Shown: piece by piece, positions 10,776-21,849 of the stretch
Numbering within the stretch: position 1 is the first letter of the stretch
How the letters are laid out: every line of letters starts with the position of its first letter
Assembly: GCF_019112545.1 (NCBI RefSeq)
Contig: NW_025064884.1
Location: forward strand, 478,805 to 542,804
Direction of reading: 5' to 3'
Length of the DNA: 64,000 bases
Source: Guyanagaster necrorhizus
Lineage: Eukaryota; Basidiomycota; Agaricomycetes; Agaricales; Physalacriaceae
Notes under the pieces: model-generated
What the model was told of the DNA's origin: nothing
What the model saw: only the letters and a program-made list of their open reading frames with translations
The model's database searches: none
Translations under genes and position numbers: made by a program

Positions 10776-12095
10776 TCACTTGTACCCCGAGTAGGCGAAT
10801 GGGATAGAATGTCTGACGCCGTATCAGAAGGGAAATTCACCACAGAATATTCGCAACCATGACGACCGCATTCTTCCTGAAATTTAGAGTGCATGATGAC
10901 GTAGACCCTACATGGATGTAAAGATCATGATGGAACATCACGTTTCAATCGACGTTCTTAGGACGTTCAATCATGATGTCCTATTTGACCAAGGCCCACG
11001 GATCTGCTGTCGCAATTATTTTCGAGCACAGGAAGTGATCGAGAGACAAGACGCAACGTACTTACGACCCAATCCTGCAAGAACTTTTGTCAGTGAATAT
11101 TTTGCCTTTGAACTGAGTGGCTCACTAAATCCGTTTGTACGATAGAAAGTACCGCGTCATTGAACAGGCAGGCTAGGGAAGGTGAGGTTTGCGTCGCACA
11201 TCAACTTCAGCAGAATTACTCGGACTCTCAGTTACCAGAAGCACAAAAGCCACCTCGTCTTACCAGTTACCCAGTTACCCAGTTACGCGCGTGCATGCTG
11301 GATCTGAAATATGTATTGTAGTTCGCATCTTAATGCGTCACCAAATCTGAACTCCCCTGAAACCATGCACGTTAATCTCGCAAGATAAACTGCCTGAGCC
11401 TTCCATTCTTTTACATGTGCGTCTTGACTCATAGGCAAAAAGATATCCACTGGTTCCATCGAAATGAAAACAGCTCGACTTCGGCAGCCTGACCTGTGTG
11501 AAATTCCCATCGGAACTGTGAGCTGGACCCAGAGCTGAACAAGTCATTGCATGTATACATGTAGTGCATTTATTTGAGTGTCAAAGATTTTTCTCAGCTA
11601 GATCACGCTTGTGACAAGCGCCCTATAAAACCAGATATGACCCATGTGTAACTAAGGTATTGTCGGGGGTAAGATTCTGTGAAGAATCATAAGATGCCAT
11701 AGGTCATTGAATGTGGCCTCCGTACGTGGTGAATTATCCTGCATGAATGCCCGAACTATTCAAGGTTGGTGAAATACATTGGGCGGGATCTGGTCCAAGT
11801 AAAACGGCGGCTGTCCATACTCGCAGTAACTCAGGAGTAATATGTGATCAAAGCTGGAAAAAAAAAATCCCTCAACGCATGAGAGTAGGGGAGCCGATGG
11901 AACACCTTGGTGTATTAAAAGAGATGAGGACGGGACGGAGCTGTGTCATGGAAAAAGGCAAAGATACATCCGGATTCGGACCGGAACTGCTCCTGTTGCC
12001 GGACCGGCGGCATCTCGCGGCACCCCGTGCCAAAATGCTGAAATAGTGACTAGCTTGACCATTACAGCATCTCTTCTCCCTCCACGTCCTCCAAA
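10776..12095. other. Intergenic, short tandem repeat
   Basis: Contains about three head-to-tail copies of an 8-bp unit CCAGTTAC at about 11261-11285 and a TATAAAA at 11624-11630. The latter is far upstream (about 470 bp) of the cytochrome b2 start. An exon-like stretch at about 10775-10895 on the minus strand (MHSKFQEECGRHGCEYSVVN) may be the original N-terminus of the P450 pseudogene. Confidence 0.35.
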
Positions 12096-14371
12096 ATGTC
12101 TGGCGGACAAGTAATATCCGGAAAGGAGGTTGCTCAGCACAATTCGCGCGAGAGCTGCTGGATAATCGTCCATGGTAGGGCATATCTCTACCCGTCTAAC
12201 AAATGTTCATTCTCCCCAGGCAAGGTTTACGACGTCACAGAATTCTTGGATGGTGTGTAGGCAGTAATATCTGAATTTATGGTGTGACTTTACTGACGAA
12301 GATAGATCATCCCGGTGAGCGTACATGAATGTTCAACCTGACTGTGGTACTCAACGTACGCCTAAACAGGCGGCAGCAAAATCATCCTCAAATATGCGGG
12401 GAAGGACGCTACGTGAGCGCTGTGATTCGTTGGTCGGAACCTTTCTGACGTGGCACAGGGCAGAATATGAACCAATTCATCCCCCTGACGCCATCACCAC
12501 TAACCTACCGCCAGAGAAGCAGTTTGTCCCCTCTTCCCCCGGTTCGGCTATCATCTCATTCATTCATAAATAGCCTTGGTGTAGTCGAAGCTGGAACGGT
12601 CGAGAAAGTTGAGGTAAAGATCTCTGACGAAGAGAAGGCTCGTTTGGAACGGTTCGAGCTAAGGCCACCTCTGTCTGAAGTTTTGAACTTGCATGATTTC
12701 GAGGTGCGTGGTATTGGTCCTTTGCCATTCCGGAGCTCACCTAGCAACAGTACATTGCGAAACTAGTCATGCCTGAGAAAGGCTGGGCATACTATTCTTC
12801 CGCCGCCGATGACGAGATAACACACCGAGAAAACCACGCTGCTTATCATAGGTTTGGTCTGGCGTATTGATACTGTTGCGATGCTTACCGCTCACTTAGA
12901 ATATGGTTCCGGCCACGAATCTTGCGAGACGTTACACAAGTCGATTGGTCAACAACGATACTGGGACATAAATCTAGCATGCCGATTTACATCGTATGTT
13001 TGACCCACTTTATGCACCGGCTTGTCTCTCTGATAGGCATTTAAAGTCAGCGACTGCGCTCGGAAAGCTAGGCCATCCCGACGGCGAACTGAACTTGACG
13101 AGAGCCGCTGCGAAGCATGGTATCATTCAGATGATTCCGACCCTTGCGTCCTGCTCTTTCGATGAGATTTTGGATTCTGCTAAGCCTGGTCAAGTGCAAT
13201 TTTTCCAGCTGTGAGAAATTTTATTGTCAGAATTGCCGATATATTGACATGCATCGTACAGCTATGTTAACAAAGACCGGAATATTACGAAGCGAATTGT
13301 TCAGCACGCGGAGGAGCGAGGAATTAAGGGTCTTTTTATTACGGTCGATGCGCCACAGCTAGGTCGTCGAGAAAAGGTGAGTTATTATCGAAGGGTAGGC
13401 TTCAAGCTCACGCTTGGGTATAGGATATGAGGATGAAATTTGAAGCTGAAGATCCCTCTGAGGTTTCTAAGGCCGGCTCAGACGGAGTAGACAGAACTCA
13501 GGGTGCCGCGCGAGCAATCAGTGTGAGTTCCATCCTTGTCCAGGCTTGTCGTTTCTCATCCGGAGCAGTCCTTTATTGATCCCGGCTTGTGTTGGAATGA
13601 CATCAAATGGTTCAAGAGCATCACTTCAAGTATGTTCTATGTCCTCAGTCGGTTTCCCTGTCCTAACAGCTGGTTTCAGTGCCTCTCATATTAAAGGGCG
13701 TACAGTGCTGGGAGGACGCGATGGAGGCTTACGATTATGGGCTGGCCGGCGTCGTTCTCTCAAATCATGGTGGTCGCCAGCTCGACTTCTCACGGTCAGG
13801 GATCGAGGTCCTTGCTGAAGTCGTGGAGAATTTGAAGAAGAGACGTGGCTTGTCCTTCCCCAACGACAAGTTCCAGTTGTTCATCGATGGAGGTGTGCGA
13901 CGTGCTACCGATATTCTTAAGGCGGTTGCTCTTGGTGCAACGGCTGGTGAGTCTGCTTGAGTTGCCAGTGATGACGATGTGTTCTCATAAGTATTATCAG
14001 TTGGTATTGGCAGACCCTTCCTTTACGCATTCTCGACCTACGGGGAAGACGGTGTCAACAAGGCCCTGCAAATATTGCATGTACGTGGTCTCTGTAGCAC
14101 CGATTGACCCCGGACTGACATTATCGTGTTAGGACGAGTTTGAGATGAACATGCGCCTCCTCGGGGCACCGACGCTCAGGAATGTCGTCCCTGAGATGGT
14201 AGATATCTCAAATCTTCGGTCTCATATCGTCTCTGTGCCAGATGATAGACTATATGCCGGAAACTGTGAGTGCTTATTTATCTACTCGACTTCCAACGTA
14301 GTGACTTTGTTTTAGACGAAAGCTTAGAACATGCTAAACTCAAGGTTTCGAGCATGAAATCCAGGCTGTGA
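12096..14371 (+). CDS. CYB2: Cytochrome b2-type L-lactate dehydrogenase
   Basis: Oxidises L-lactate to pyruvate, passing electrons from FMN through a fused cytochrome b5 heme. Sixteen exons: 12096-12174, 12220-12252, 12306-12314, 12370-12412, 12459-12521, 12574-12703, 12751-12851, 12900-12993, 13047-13210, 13262-13376, 13424-13522, 13569-13629, 13680-13946, 14001-14080, 14133-14265, 14316-14371. Residues about 8-85 form the b5 domain, with heme ligands in DDHPGGSKI and EYEPIHPPD. The remainder is the FMN alpha-hydroxyacid dehydrogenase barrel with [41 protein letters not shown] and the active-site [10 protein letters not shown], then [20 protein letters not shown] and [10 protein letters not shown]. 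Exon 12306-12314 is a 9-nt microexon that supplies D-H-P of the heme motif. The protein starts [12 protein letters not shown] with no presequence, unlike yeast CYB2, so a cytosolic or other location is inferred. Confidence 0.94.
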
Positions 14372-14577
14372 AACTTTGCTAGAGTACTGTTACTTTCTGT
14401 CTTTTGTATAGTATGAACCTACTAGAATTTACTTGGATGGCACACAAATAAGGCAAGCAAATAGATGACGTCGTTCAGCCAACACGTCCGTCCACTAGTA
14501 TAATGTCCGCCATGAAGTCAAGCCGCCTTTGGTGTCACTTGCCCAGGCCTACAAACTTAATGGTAATTTATCTTCGC

Positions 14578-16815
14578 ATGTCTCCCAAACGACCGCACCT
14601 CGTATACAGCAGTTCCTCAAGTCCCTCACGCTCGCTCTCGCCGCAGCCAAAGCGGTTCAAGTCGTCGATTGCTGGCTCCCAGTCTGAGTCTTCAACAGCA
14701 ATCGTTAACCCGTTACGCGTCCACATCATCGAGGCAAAACTGAAGGTCAAGGAAATAGCAGAGCTTCGCTCGATACTGGAGAGCGGGAAAGTCCTCTGTG
14801 ATGCTGACTCGGGTCAGTTCCAGTTGGTCTACGAGGCGGAGGCGAAGGATGCAGACGTGATAGTCACTGCGGTGAAAATGAGGAAAAGGTTGGAGCGATA
14901 TATCGACTGGGATCTTGCGGTGAGTTCCCACTGACTGCGTTAGACGCGTCCTCTGAGCCCTGAAGCGCAGGTGCAAAAATTCGTTATTACACCGGACTGG
15001 CTACGGGATTGCGCCAAAGAGCACCAAGTCTTGCCGTATGACGAGTATATCGCTGTTCGTTCTCTACGCTCTTCGACACAGGTTACAGAAGACCTGTCCA
15101 CCAGTGTTGCCGAAGAAAGGGAGGATAGTGCGGAAATTAACTACCGGAGTCCAACCTCGTGTCTGCGGCTTTCACCTTTGGAGTGTCCGAATCAGGAGCT
15201 GGCGGAGAAGCTAGATGTACTGCGTCACTCAAGAGAGCTCGAAGGGAAAATTATGAATACCTTGGCATATGAGAGGGCTATCGCTGTGTGTCACAATTTT
15301 GTCTGTCATCTGGGATGGTAATACTAAATGTGGGGCGAAAGACAATCAAAGGTGAGAGATATTGTCTGGTATCTTCACTTCTGAGCAACTAAAGGCGAGA
15401 CATAGCATATCCATTCGTTATAACTGAAGACCTCCTCAAGACGGAAGTGTCAAATTTGTCACATATGGGCGTAAAAACTGTTGCCAAAGTGGGGCGCTTC
15501 GTCTGTACATGTCTTCATCATTTAACGGATCACTCTTTAGATCAAGGAATACCTTCAATCCGGGACGATAAGCGAAGCTGGTGTGTTGCTTTCCTAGTAT
15601 ATTGAGAAGTCCCGCTACCAGCGAGCTATAGAATCCATCGCTGAAGATCCAAGATATCAAACTCTAACGCTCTTCACGTCAATATACGGAATAGGTCCCG
15701 CGTACGCTCGGCATATGTACGACGTTGAAGGTCTTAGGACTATCAAGGATCTGATGTTCCATTATGAGAATCTGGAGCGTTCTGCCTCAGCGGAACCCGA
15801 CGTTTCCAAGCAAAAATCCCCCTATATGATACTCACCACCACTCCGGAGAAGACGCGTGTGCCAACATTAACTTCTCGAGAGGCTGTACAGCTACACGAG
15901 GAGTTAAATGACCCTATTCTCCGAGATGAGACGGAGAGAATGCATGCTACTATCATGAAGGAACTAGGACATCTGCAACCCGGTTGCACCAGCACCATCA
16001 CTGGGAGGTAAGACTGAAATAACAAACAAGAGGCATCTGAAGACACATTCACATCTAGTTATCGCCGTGGCAAGAAGCATAGCAATGACGTTGATATTGT
16101 CATCACCCATGAGAACCTGAAGACCGCTGGGGACCAAGTGAAAAGCCTCTGTGAACAGCTGGTTCACAGGCTCTACAGTCGTGGTACGCCAGAATATGTC
16201 CTATTTGTCAATCTCGAATTCACACTCCTTCAGGTATGATTACCCACCTCATGGGTGCGTGTTGTTTTCCAATTGGTGTTATCTCGTTGCGAATTCCTGC
16301 GTAAAGGCTTGTCAAACTTCGGCAACACATCCTCACGAACAGCAGAGCGAGGTTCCCTTTACAAAGTGATGTCAGTATTCCTGCCGCCGTCTGATGGGCC
16401 TAGTGCCAGGTTGCATCGTAGGCTCGATTTGATTTTCACAACACCTGAGCTGTATTGGACTGCGGTAGTTGGCTGGTATGTCATTCACCCAGCAGAGTCT
16501 TTTCTGTCTCATTGCATGCTAGGACTGGGTCGAAAATGTTCGAAAGAGATCTTCGGATGTGGGCAAAGGATCGGTAGGCGTTTCCTTACCATCAACCCAT
16601 CAGCGTACTTACACCTTATGAATGCTAGAGGGTTCAAATTTGACAGTTCCGGCATGTAAGTCGCTTCAGTGATATTCCCGTGGATTGGTGCTGAGAAACT
16701 CCCCAGAGTACGTCGACAAGATTCCCACCCTTATTTCCCAAAGAGCGAAGCGGAGGTCTTCGAGCTGTTAGAACTCCCTTGGATTGAGCCAACCATGCGC
16801 AATGCCGATATATGA
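14578..16815 (+). CDS. POL4: Family X DNA polymerase with BRCT domain (Pol4/mu/lambda-like)
   Basis: Gap-filling polymerase expected to act in nuclear base-excision repair and non-homologous end joining. Exons: 14578-14919, 14971-15285, 15342-15351, 15406-15500, 15541-15580, 15632-16007, 16059-16183, 16234-16254, 16307-16475, 16523-16573, 16629-16655, 16707-16815. An N-terminal Ser/Pro/Arg-rich tail is followed by a BRCT domain (about residues 45-165, ending ITPDWLRDCAKE), the 8-kDa lyase region (LEGKIMNTLAYERAIATIKA, LPHMG-like SHMGVKTVAK), the helix-hairpin-helix TSIYGIGPAYARHMYD, and the palm TGSYRRGKKHSNDVDIVITH carrying the first two catalytic Asp. The third Asp is in RRLDLIF, then VVGWTGSKMFERDLR and a terminal ELLELPWIEPTMRN. 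Exon 15342-15351 is a 10-nt microexon (T-I-K) and 16234-16254 is 21 nt. An upstream in-frame ATG at 14503 would add 25 residues. Tail to head with CYB2, about 200 bp apart. Confidence 0.9.
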
Positions 16816-17342
16816 TCACGATGGTGATTAGTTTCTTTATTTATTTCGGGGTGTCTTTCAGGCGGTCCTTGGAATGTATCAATATATCGTCTCTGGTCTC
16901 AAGTCGACGACAAGCAAACGGACGAATACCTGCTACTAAGAGCCCGTCTCAAGCCCGTCAAGCTCTTGATTGCTAAATATATTCTGGGACTCAAGACACT
17001 AAGGCATCATCGGTTCCGATGTGATTCTTCTTTACTGAAGCACAAGACGATGCACTTGTACCAACAATCGAGTTCAAAGAAGTGACCCAGAAGAGGAAGT
17101 CATTGAATCGTTGTTACCGTATTCCAGTTATTGGAGATGAGATACATGTACTTGATATTTGACAGATTTTAGTGGGTAAACGTGTGAAGACCAGCCGTGT
17201 TCAATGACGGCGGAACGAGAGGGGCGTCTGATGCGTGAGAAAACTTTACCTCGTCCTTGTACTCGTTGTTGGCGGCCTTGTTTCCACGTAGAGAAGGGTC
17301 TTTTGTGCCCTTTTCTGCTGTTAGCTTCAAGTAATATCGAAT
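16816..17342. other. Intergenic, nothing recognised
   Basis: About 530 bp between the polymerase stop and the next gene model. Small ORFs on the minus strand (17128-17349) have no domain. Confidence 0.4.
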
Positions 17343-17540
17343 ATGCCAAAGGTTATGTCCTCCCTGCTTGACGACCTTGTTCCTGGTGTCTGGGTAACAG
17401 AAATGCTACTTCTGCTCGCTGAGACCTTGTACTGGGGTAACCTCGACTCCAGCCATAAAATGGACATACGATGAACTGGAACATTTGACGGTACTCACCT
17501 ACCATTCCTTCATCTCTTGTTGACCACTCCTGACACTCAG

Positions 17541-18504
17541 ATGGACGGCAAACGTGCTCCCATTTCGTTCTCTGCAGCGAGAAGGCTCGGAAGAGTCCAG
17601 AGACCTCAGGCAAAAGAAATCCCGAGGACTGTCTTGGAGGCTTTGAAGGCGTTCCTCCAGGACAACATATTCCTCTTTTGCAAGTCGCCCGAGGAAATTG
17701 CCAAGATTCGTCTCGAGGTGCGAAACGAGGAATGGATGCGTCAGCATGAGACCCTCCCTCATACGGAACTCCCGCTCAACGAGTACCATCCTGTTCTTCC
17801 TTGACAGTACACTCCTAACGAGGTCATGTTCTCTAGATACGTCCAGGTGGAATTCTACTTTCAGACCAATATGCTCTATCAACAAATGGAGCCTGATATT
17901 GACATGATGGTCCGACGGGACGAATTTGGAGGATTGGATCTCCGCGCGTTGCGCCGCGCTTTAGGATTGCAGACCTGTGTGGTATGTTATGACTTTCGTT
18001 TCGCCACTGGGACCGTGATTGATTGCAATAGCCCATCCACCCCTCGCGATGGCAGCTCGAGGACCCTTCCGACGGAGACTGGCTCAGCCCTCTAGCTGTT
18101 GCCAATCTCTGCGGGCGTGGGATGACCATCAAGTTCACCGGTAAGTGTTGTTTCCTTGCATCGCTCGCAGCCCTTTATCATACATATCTACAGAGCCCGT
18201 TGTCTCCAAGTTCACAATCCGACAACGTCAACTTCGCGCCTCTTACAGGGCCTTCCGCTCCTTCTCTGACCTTTTCCTCTGCTACTTTATCTCTCGTCTC
18301 GACCGACACACGTCGTTGGTAAAGTGGTATCGTGCGTACGAGAGGATCCCTGTGAAAAAGATCGAGGAAATCGAAACCACATTGCTTGGGTTCTTTGTTG
18401 TGTTCTCCATCGGATCGGTCATCTACCACCACCACGTCGACTTGTGGGCTCTTGCTGTGTGGCTGAAAGAGATTGTATTATGTGTTTTGTCCTATGTTCA
18501 TTGA
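17541..18504 (+). CDS. Unrecognised fungal protein with C-terminal hydrophobic segment
   Basis: I do not recognise the family. Four exons are well supported by splice signals and frame: 17541-17782, 17837-17981, 18032-18140 and 18194-18504. The intron 17783-17836 has a good CTAAC branch point. Spliced segments include ARRLGRVQRPQAKEIPRTVL, LFCKSPEEIAKIRLEVRNEE, ELPLNEYVQVEFYFQTNMLY, LQTCVPIHPSRWQLEDPSDG, DGDWLSPLAVANLCGRGMTI and TIRQRQLRASYRAFRSFSDL, ending with hydrophobic LLGFFVVFSIGSVIY and a second apolar stretch, so one or two membrane helices are likely. An upstream ATG at 17343 opens MPKVMSSLLDDLVPGVW, which could splice from 17384 or so to the ATG at 17541 in phase. Its continuation TEMLLLLAETLYWG looks like a membrane helix, but I cannot join it in frame, so the true N-terminus is unresolved. 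Confidence 0.6.
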
Positions 18505-19342
18505 CTGTTTGTACCCTATGCCTCTATGCTATATGCCTCTATGCCACCTTAATCTATCGTACGAGCTACCAATACAAATGTATAAGTATGGGGGTTGAGA
18601 ATTTGGTGGTCACTGTGGGATCCTGAATTTCCAATTGCTGAGCTATCTGATTAGATTTCTGCCAGGCACACAAGGATAGCGGTCCGTAACGCCGATTGGT
18701 GCACTCACGGTGCTTCGACGTTTGAATGCGGCATCTAAAAAGTCATCATCGGAAGGAGGCCAATTTCTAAGACTTCCTGAGGATACAAGCGCCAGCAAAT
18801 TTGGCCAATTGAAATACATTGAAATACTGCCCGCGTTCCCCTGATTATTTTAAATTTGTAAATTCCGGAACTCCGGGGGGGAACCCACCACGAACTGTGC
18901 CACCTAAATGAACGCTCACATCACACATCACACATCACATGGCCTCTCGTCGCCGTCGGAGAGAGTCGTGCGACCAGGGAGGGCGAAAAGGAGGGAGAAA
19001 TGACGTCACAACCATGCTCAGTCAGCATCCGAGTTCAACTCAGAATAGTACCGAGGGTAACTCAACAGACGGACTGTCTTGGTGCGCACCCCACCTCAAT
19101 TTTAAGACGTACTAATAAGATAACTTATAACCATTATTAAGTATCGGCATGAAACTGATCCAATATTCAATATTGGGCCTACAGAGTGGAATCAGGGAAA
19201 CGTGACTCATGTCACGGATGTGACGGAATGGGACGGCGTTAAAAAGTTTAGACGTGCCCTATATATTTCTGCTTTATACCTCTACTACCGGCCCCACGCT
19301 CAGCTGCCATTCTTTTCTCTTTCCCCCTTCCCTTCTAATACA
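18505..19342. other. Intergenic with short direct repeat
   Basis: A 16-bp unit (TATGCCTCTATGC plus linker) is repeated at about 18517-18545. At 18918-18940 the trimer-like string CACATCACA is iterated. TATATATTT at about 19258-19266 is a possible TATA box for the NMNAT gene about 80 bp downstream. Confidence 0.4.
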
Positions 19343-20457
19343 ATGGCTCTGGTCCATCCCACTCTGGGATTCGTCAATCCACCAAATTATGTCTTTCCTC
19401 ATCACCGTCTGTCTCGTGTGCTTCGGGATCCACAGAAGACGCCAATAGTGCTGGTAGCGTGTGGGTCTTTCAGCCCTGTCACCTATTTGCATCTACGCAT
19501 GTTCGAAATGGCCAAGGACTACGTCCGCCAGAATACCGAGTTTGAGATCGTTGGAGGTTATCTCAGTCCAGTCAGCGATATGTACAAGAAGCCAGGCTTA
19601 CTCAGCGCGCAGCATCGGTGAGCGCCTATTTCCCCCTTGTCCCCAAGCTCCGTGTTTCTTTCTCTGCACCATGTGCGTCGAGCAAATGGTTCCCCTCTCC
19701 CAGATCCGTCATTCTGGATCCGCGCCGGTTAGATGCCCGGCTAGATATCGCAATTTTGATAACGGTCATTGTGCATTATTGATTATGTCTTATGTAGAAT
19801 TGCTATGTGTACCCTCGCTGCCGAAGATACCTCGTCATGGCTCATGATAGATTCCTGGGAGGCTGTCCAAACGTACCAGCGGACCGCCGTTGTCCTTGAC
19901 CATTTTGACTACGAGATAAATACTGTCTTGGGCGGGGTACAGACCGAGGACGGCGAACATCGAACTGTTCGGGTCATGCTTTTAGCTGGCTCAGACCTAA
20001 TTGGCACCATGTCCGAACCCGGTGTATGGAGCTACCAAGATGTAGGTCGTCCTTGAGCGGTGTCGTGCATTTCCTCATCGTTTCCTCAGCTAGATCACAT
20101 CCTGGGACGATATGGGTGTCTTATTGTCGAGCGTGCTGGTTCAGATATGGATCAAGCTACGGACAGCCTTGCGCGTTGGCGTCACAATATCTATCTAATC
20201 TCGCAGCTTATTCAGAACGATGTCTCGAGTACCAAGGTACGTCAGTCTATCGGATCTATATTTATGATTGTTCCATGCTACACCAGGTTCGGTTATTCAT
20301 CCGCCGCGGTCTATCTGTGCGATATCTCCTGCCAACAGCCGTCGTGGACTATATCGAACAACACGGACTGTATCAGGAGGACAACGCGTCGGCACCTTCC
20401 TCGTCGATTGGTGAAAAAGGCAAGGAGCGTGACCAGGCAGGAGGATCTAAGTCATAG
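19343..20457 (+). CDS. NMA1: Nicotinamide-nucleotide adenylyltransferase
   Basis: Transfers AMP from ATP to NMN or nicotinate mononucleotide, the last common step of NAD synthesis. Exons 19343-19617, 19798-20041, 20090-20236, 20287-20457 (stop TAG). The nucleotidyltransferase ATP loop is at VACGSFSPVTYLHLRMFEMA (family consensus GSFNPxTxxHLRMFE, with Ser in place of the usual Asn). The second ATP motif is SSTKVRLFIRRG (ISSTxxR), and LPTAVVDYIEQHGLY matches the family C-terminus. VMLLAGSDLIGTM and PGVWSYQDLDHILGRYGCLI supply the pyridine-ring binding strand. The first intron is unusually long here (180 nt) and the others are about 50 nt. About 40 Ser/Gly/Lys-rich residues follow the conserved core. 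ATG 19343 was chosen because it gives MALVHPTLGFVNPP; the open frame upstream (19202) covers promoter-like sequence. Confidence 0.92.
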
Positions 20458-21849
20458 ATCGAACCCCATTCTGTACGATCACGAGGATAGTGCGTCCCGT
20501 GCGGGGAAATAGGAGGCAAGTCAAAGCATTTTCCCATGGCTCGTGATTTGACTAACGGCGCTCCTTCTCCCTTTTAACAGGGGATATCCATTATTTTGTA
20601 TAACCAATTATAACCACGGGGGTGATCAGGAAACGAAGTCCGTTGGGTGTACGATTTGTATGATCACTTGGCTATCGACCCTTTTCCGCGGAAAAGATAT
20701 CACTGCTATTATTTAATGTATTTCTGGACGAAGAGGACAGGGGGTTTTATCCGGTATCTGGGGATGGAGATTTGAGGAGCGTGAAAGACGAGGTTGGCTC
20801 GTGGCTGTCGCAAATGACGAAGACGTTCACTTGTTGACGGGAGATACGAGGGAGAAGGTGGTTGGTAGCGGTGTTGACATAGACTCGTAGATTAATATCA
20901 GCCCGACTGACCGCTTCAATGTAAAAAGCCCGAGTCCCGCATTTGGCGGCACTTGCTCCGAGCCACCACTTGCCCTCATTCTCGATCTTTTGATTTCCCA
21001 AACGCGACGTCGCAATCATGTTGGTACATACTTCCGCATGGAATTCTATGGGCAAGCAAGAGCTTCTTCTCTATGGGTGCTGACACTTCTTCGGTACCTA
21101 AGGTAGGAAAGTGCAGTGATGACCCAAACTTTCGAATTCTATCTTGGGCTTCTCTGAGGAGACACTAGTTGTATACACAATATATATATATACCTACAAT
21201 CCCGGAAAGTTGGAATCTTTCAGTTTCATTTGCCCGGCGAGTCAAAAGATTTTCCAAGGAAGATCGAACACTGACACTCTTCTTTTCCGACTGGGCTTGC
21301 GCTCTAACCTCAGGTTATCTGGGCATGCAGTCTTATATATGAATGGGCAACCTATGGACCTTCCATAATGCTATTCTTCTACGTTAAATTTTTTAAGCTT
21401 GACAATATTACGTCGGTCATTTCGCGTTGAATGGAAGGACGAGGCGACTTGCACTGCAGAAGCTGGGGCATTTTTGATAGCTCAAAATGAGACCTTAAAA
21501 GGTTTCGATTTCAGCTTCCATTTTTATGCCCTTGTTTCGAGCATTGTAAAACCAAAAGGTACATCAATTCTATTGTTCTCTAGGGGGAAATATTTTTCAT
21601 ACAGTTTTACTGACACCCTTTTCAGGAACGAAAAAGGCATCGCTAAAACAAAACCTTTTAAAGTTTCCTTTTTTACCAGCTAAATTGCACTGGCCTCTGC
21701 TGTGTTGGGCGCGATTTATGATGAAGGAAAACATCTTTGAGACTGTCAATGTCATTGGCAGGGGTCACTTATGCACATTCTGTTTCAAGTTCTAAGCTTT
21801 CAACTACACACCGTGTTTTCATCGTGACGCCGAAGTAGTAACAGCTATC
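20458..21849. other. Intergenic, no supported gene
   Basis: The minus-strand ORF 20747-21055 contains a plausible stretch (NEGKWWLGASAAKCGTRAFY) but no recognisable domain. A TATATATATA run is at 21181-21190. The ORF 21399-21683 + has no domain. Confidence 0.35.
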
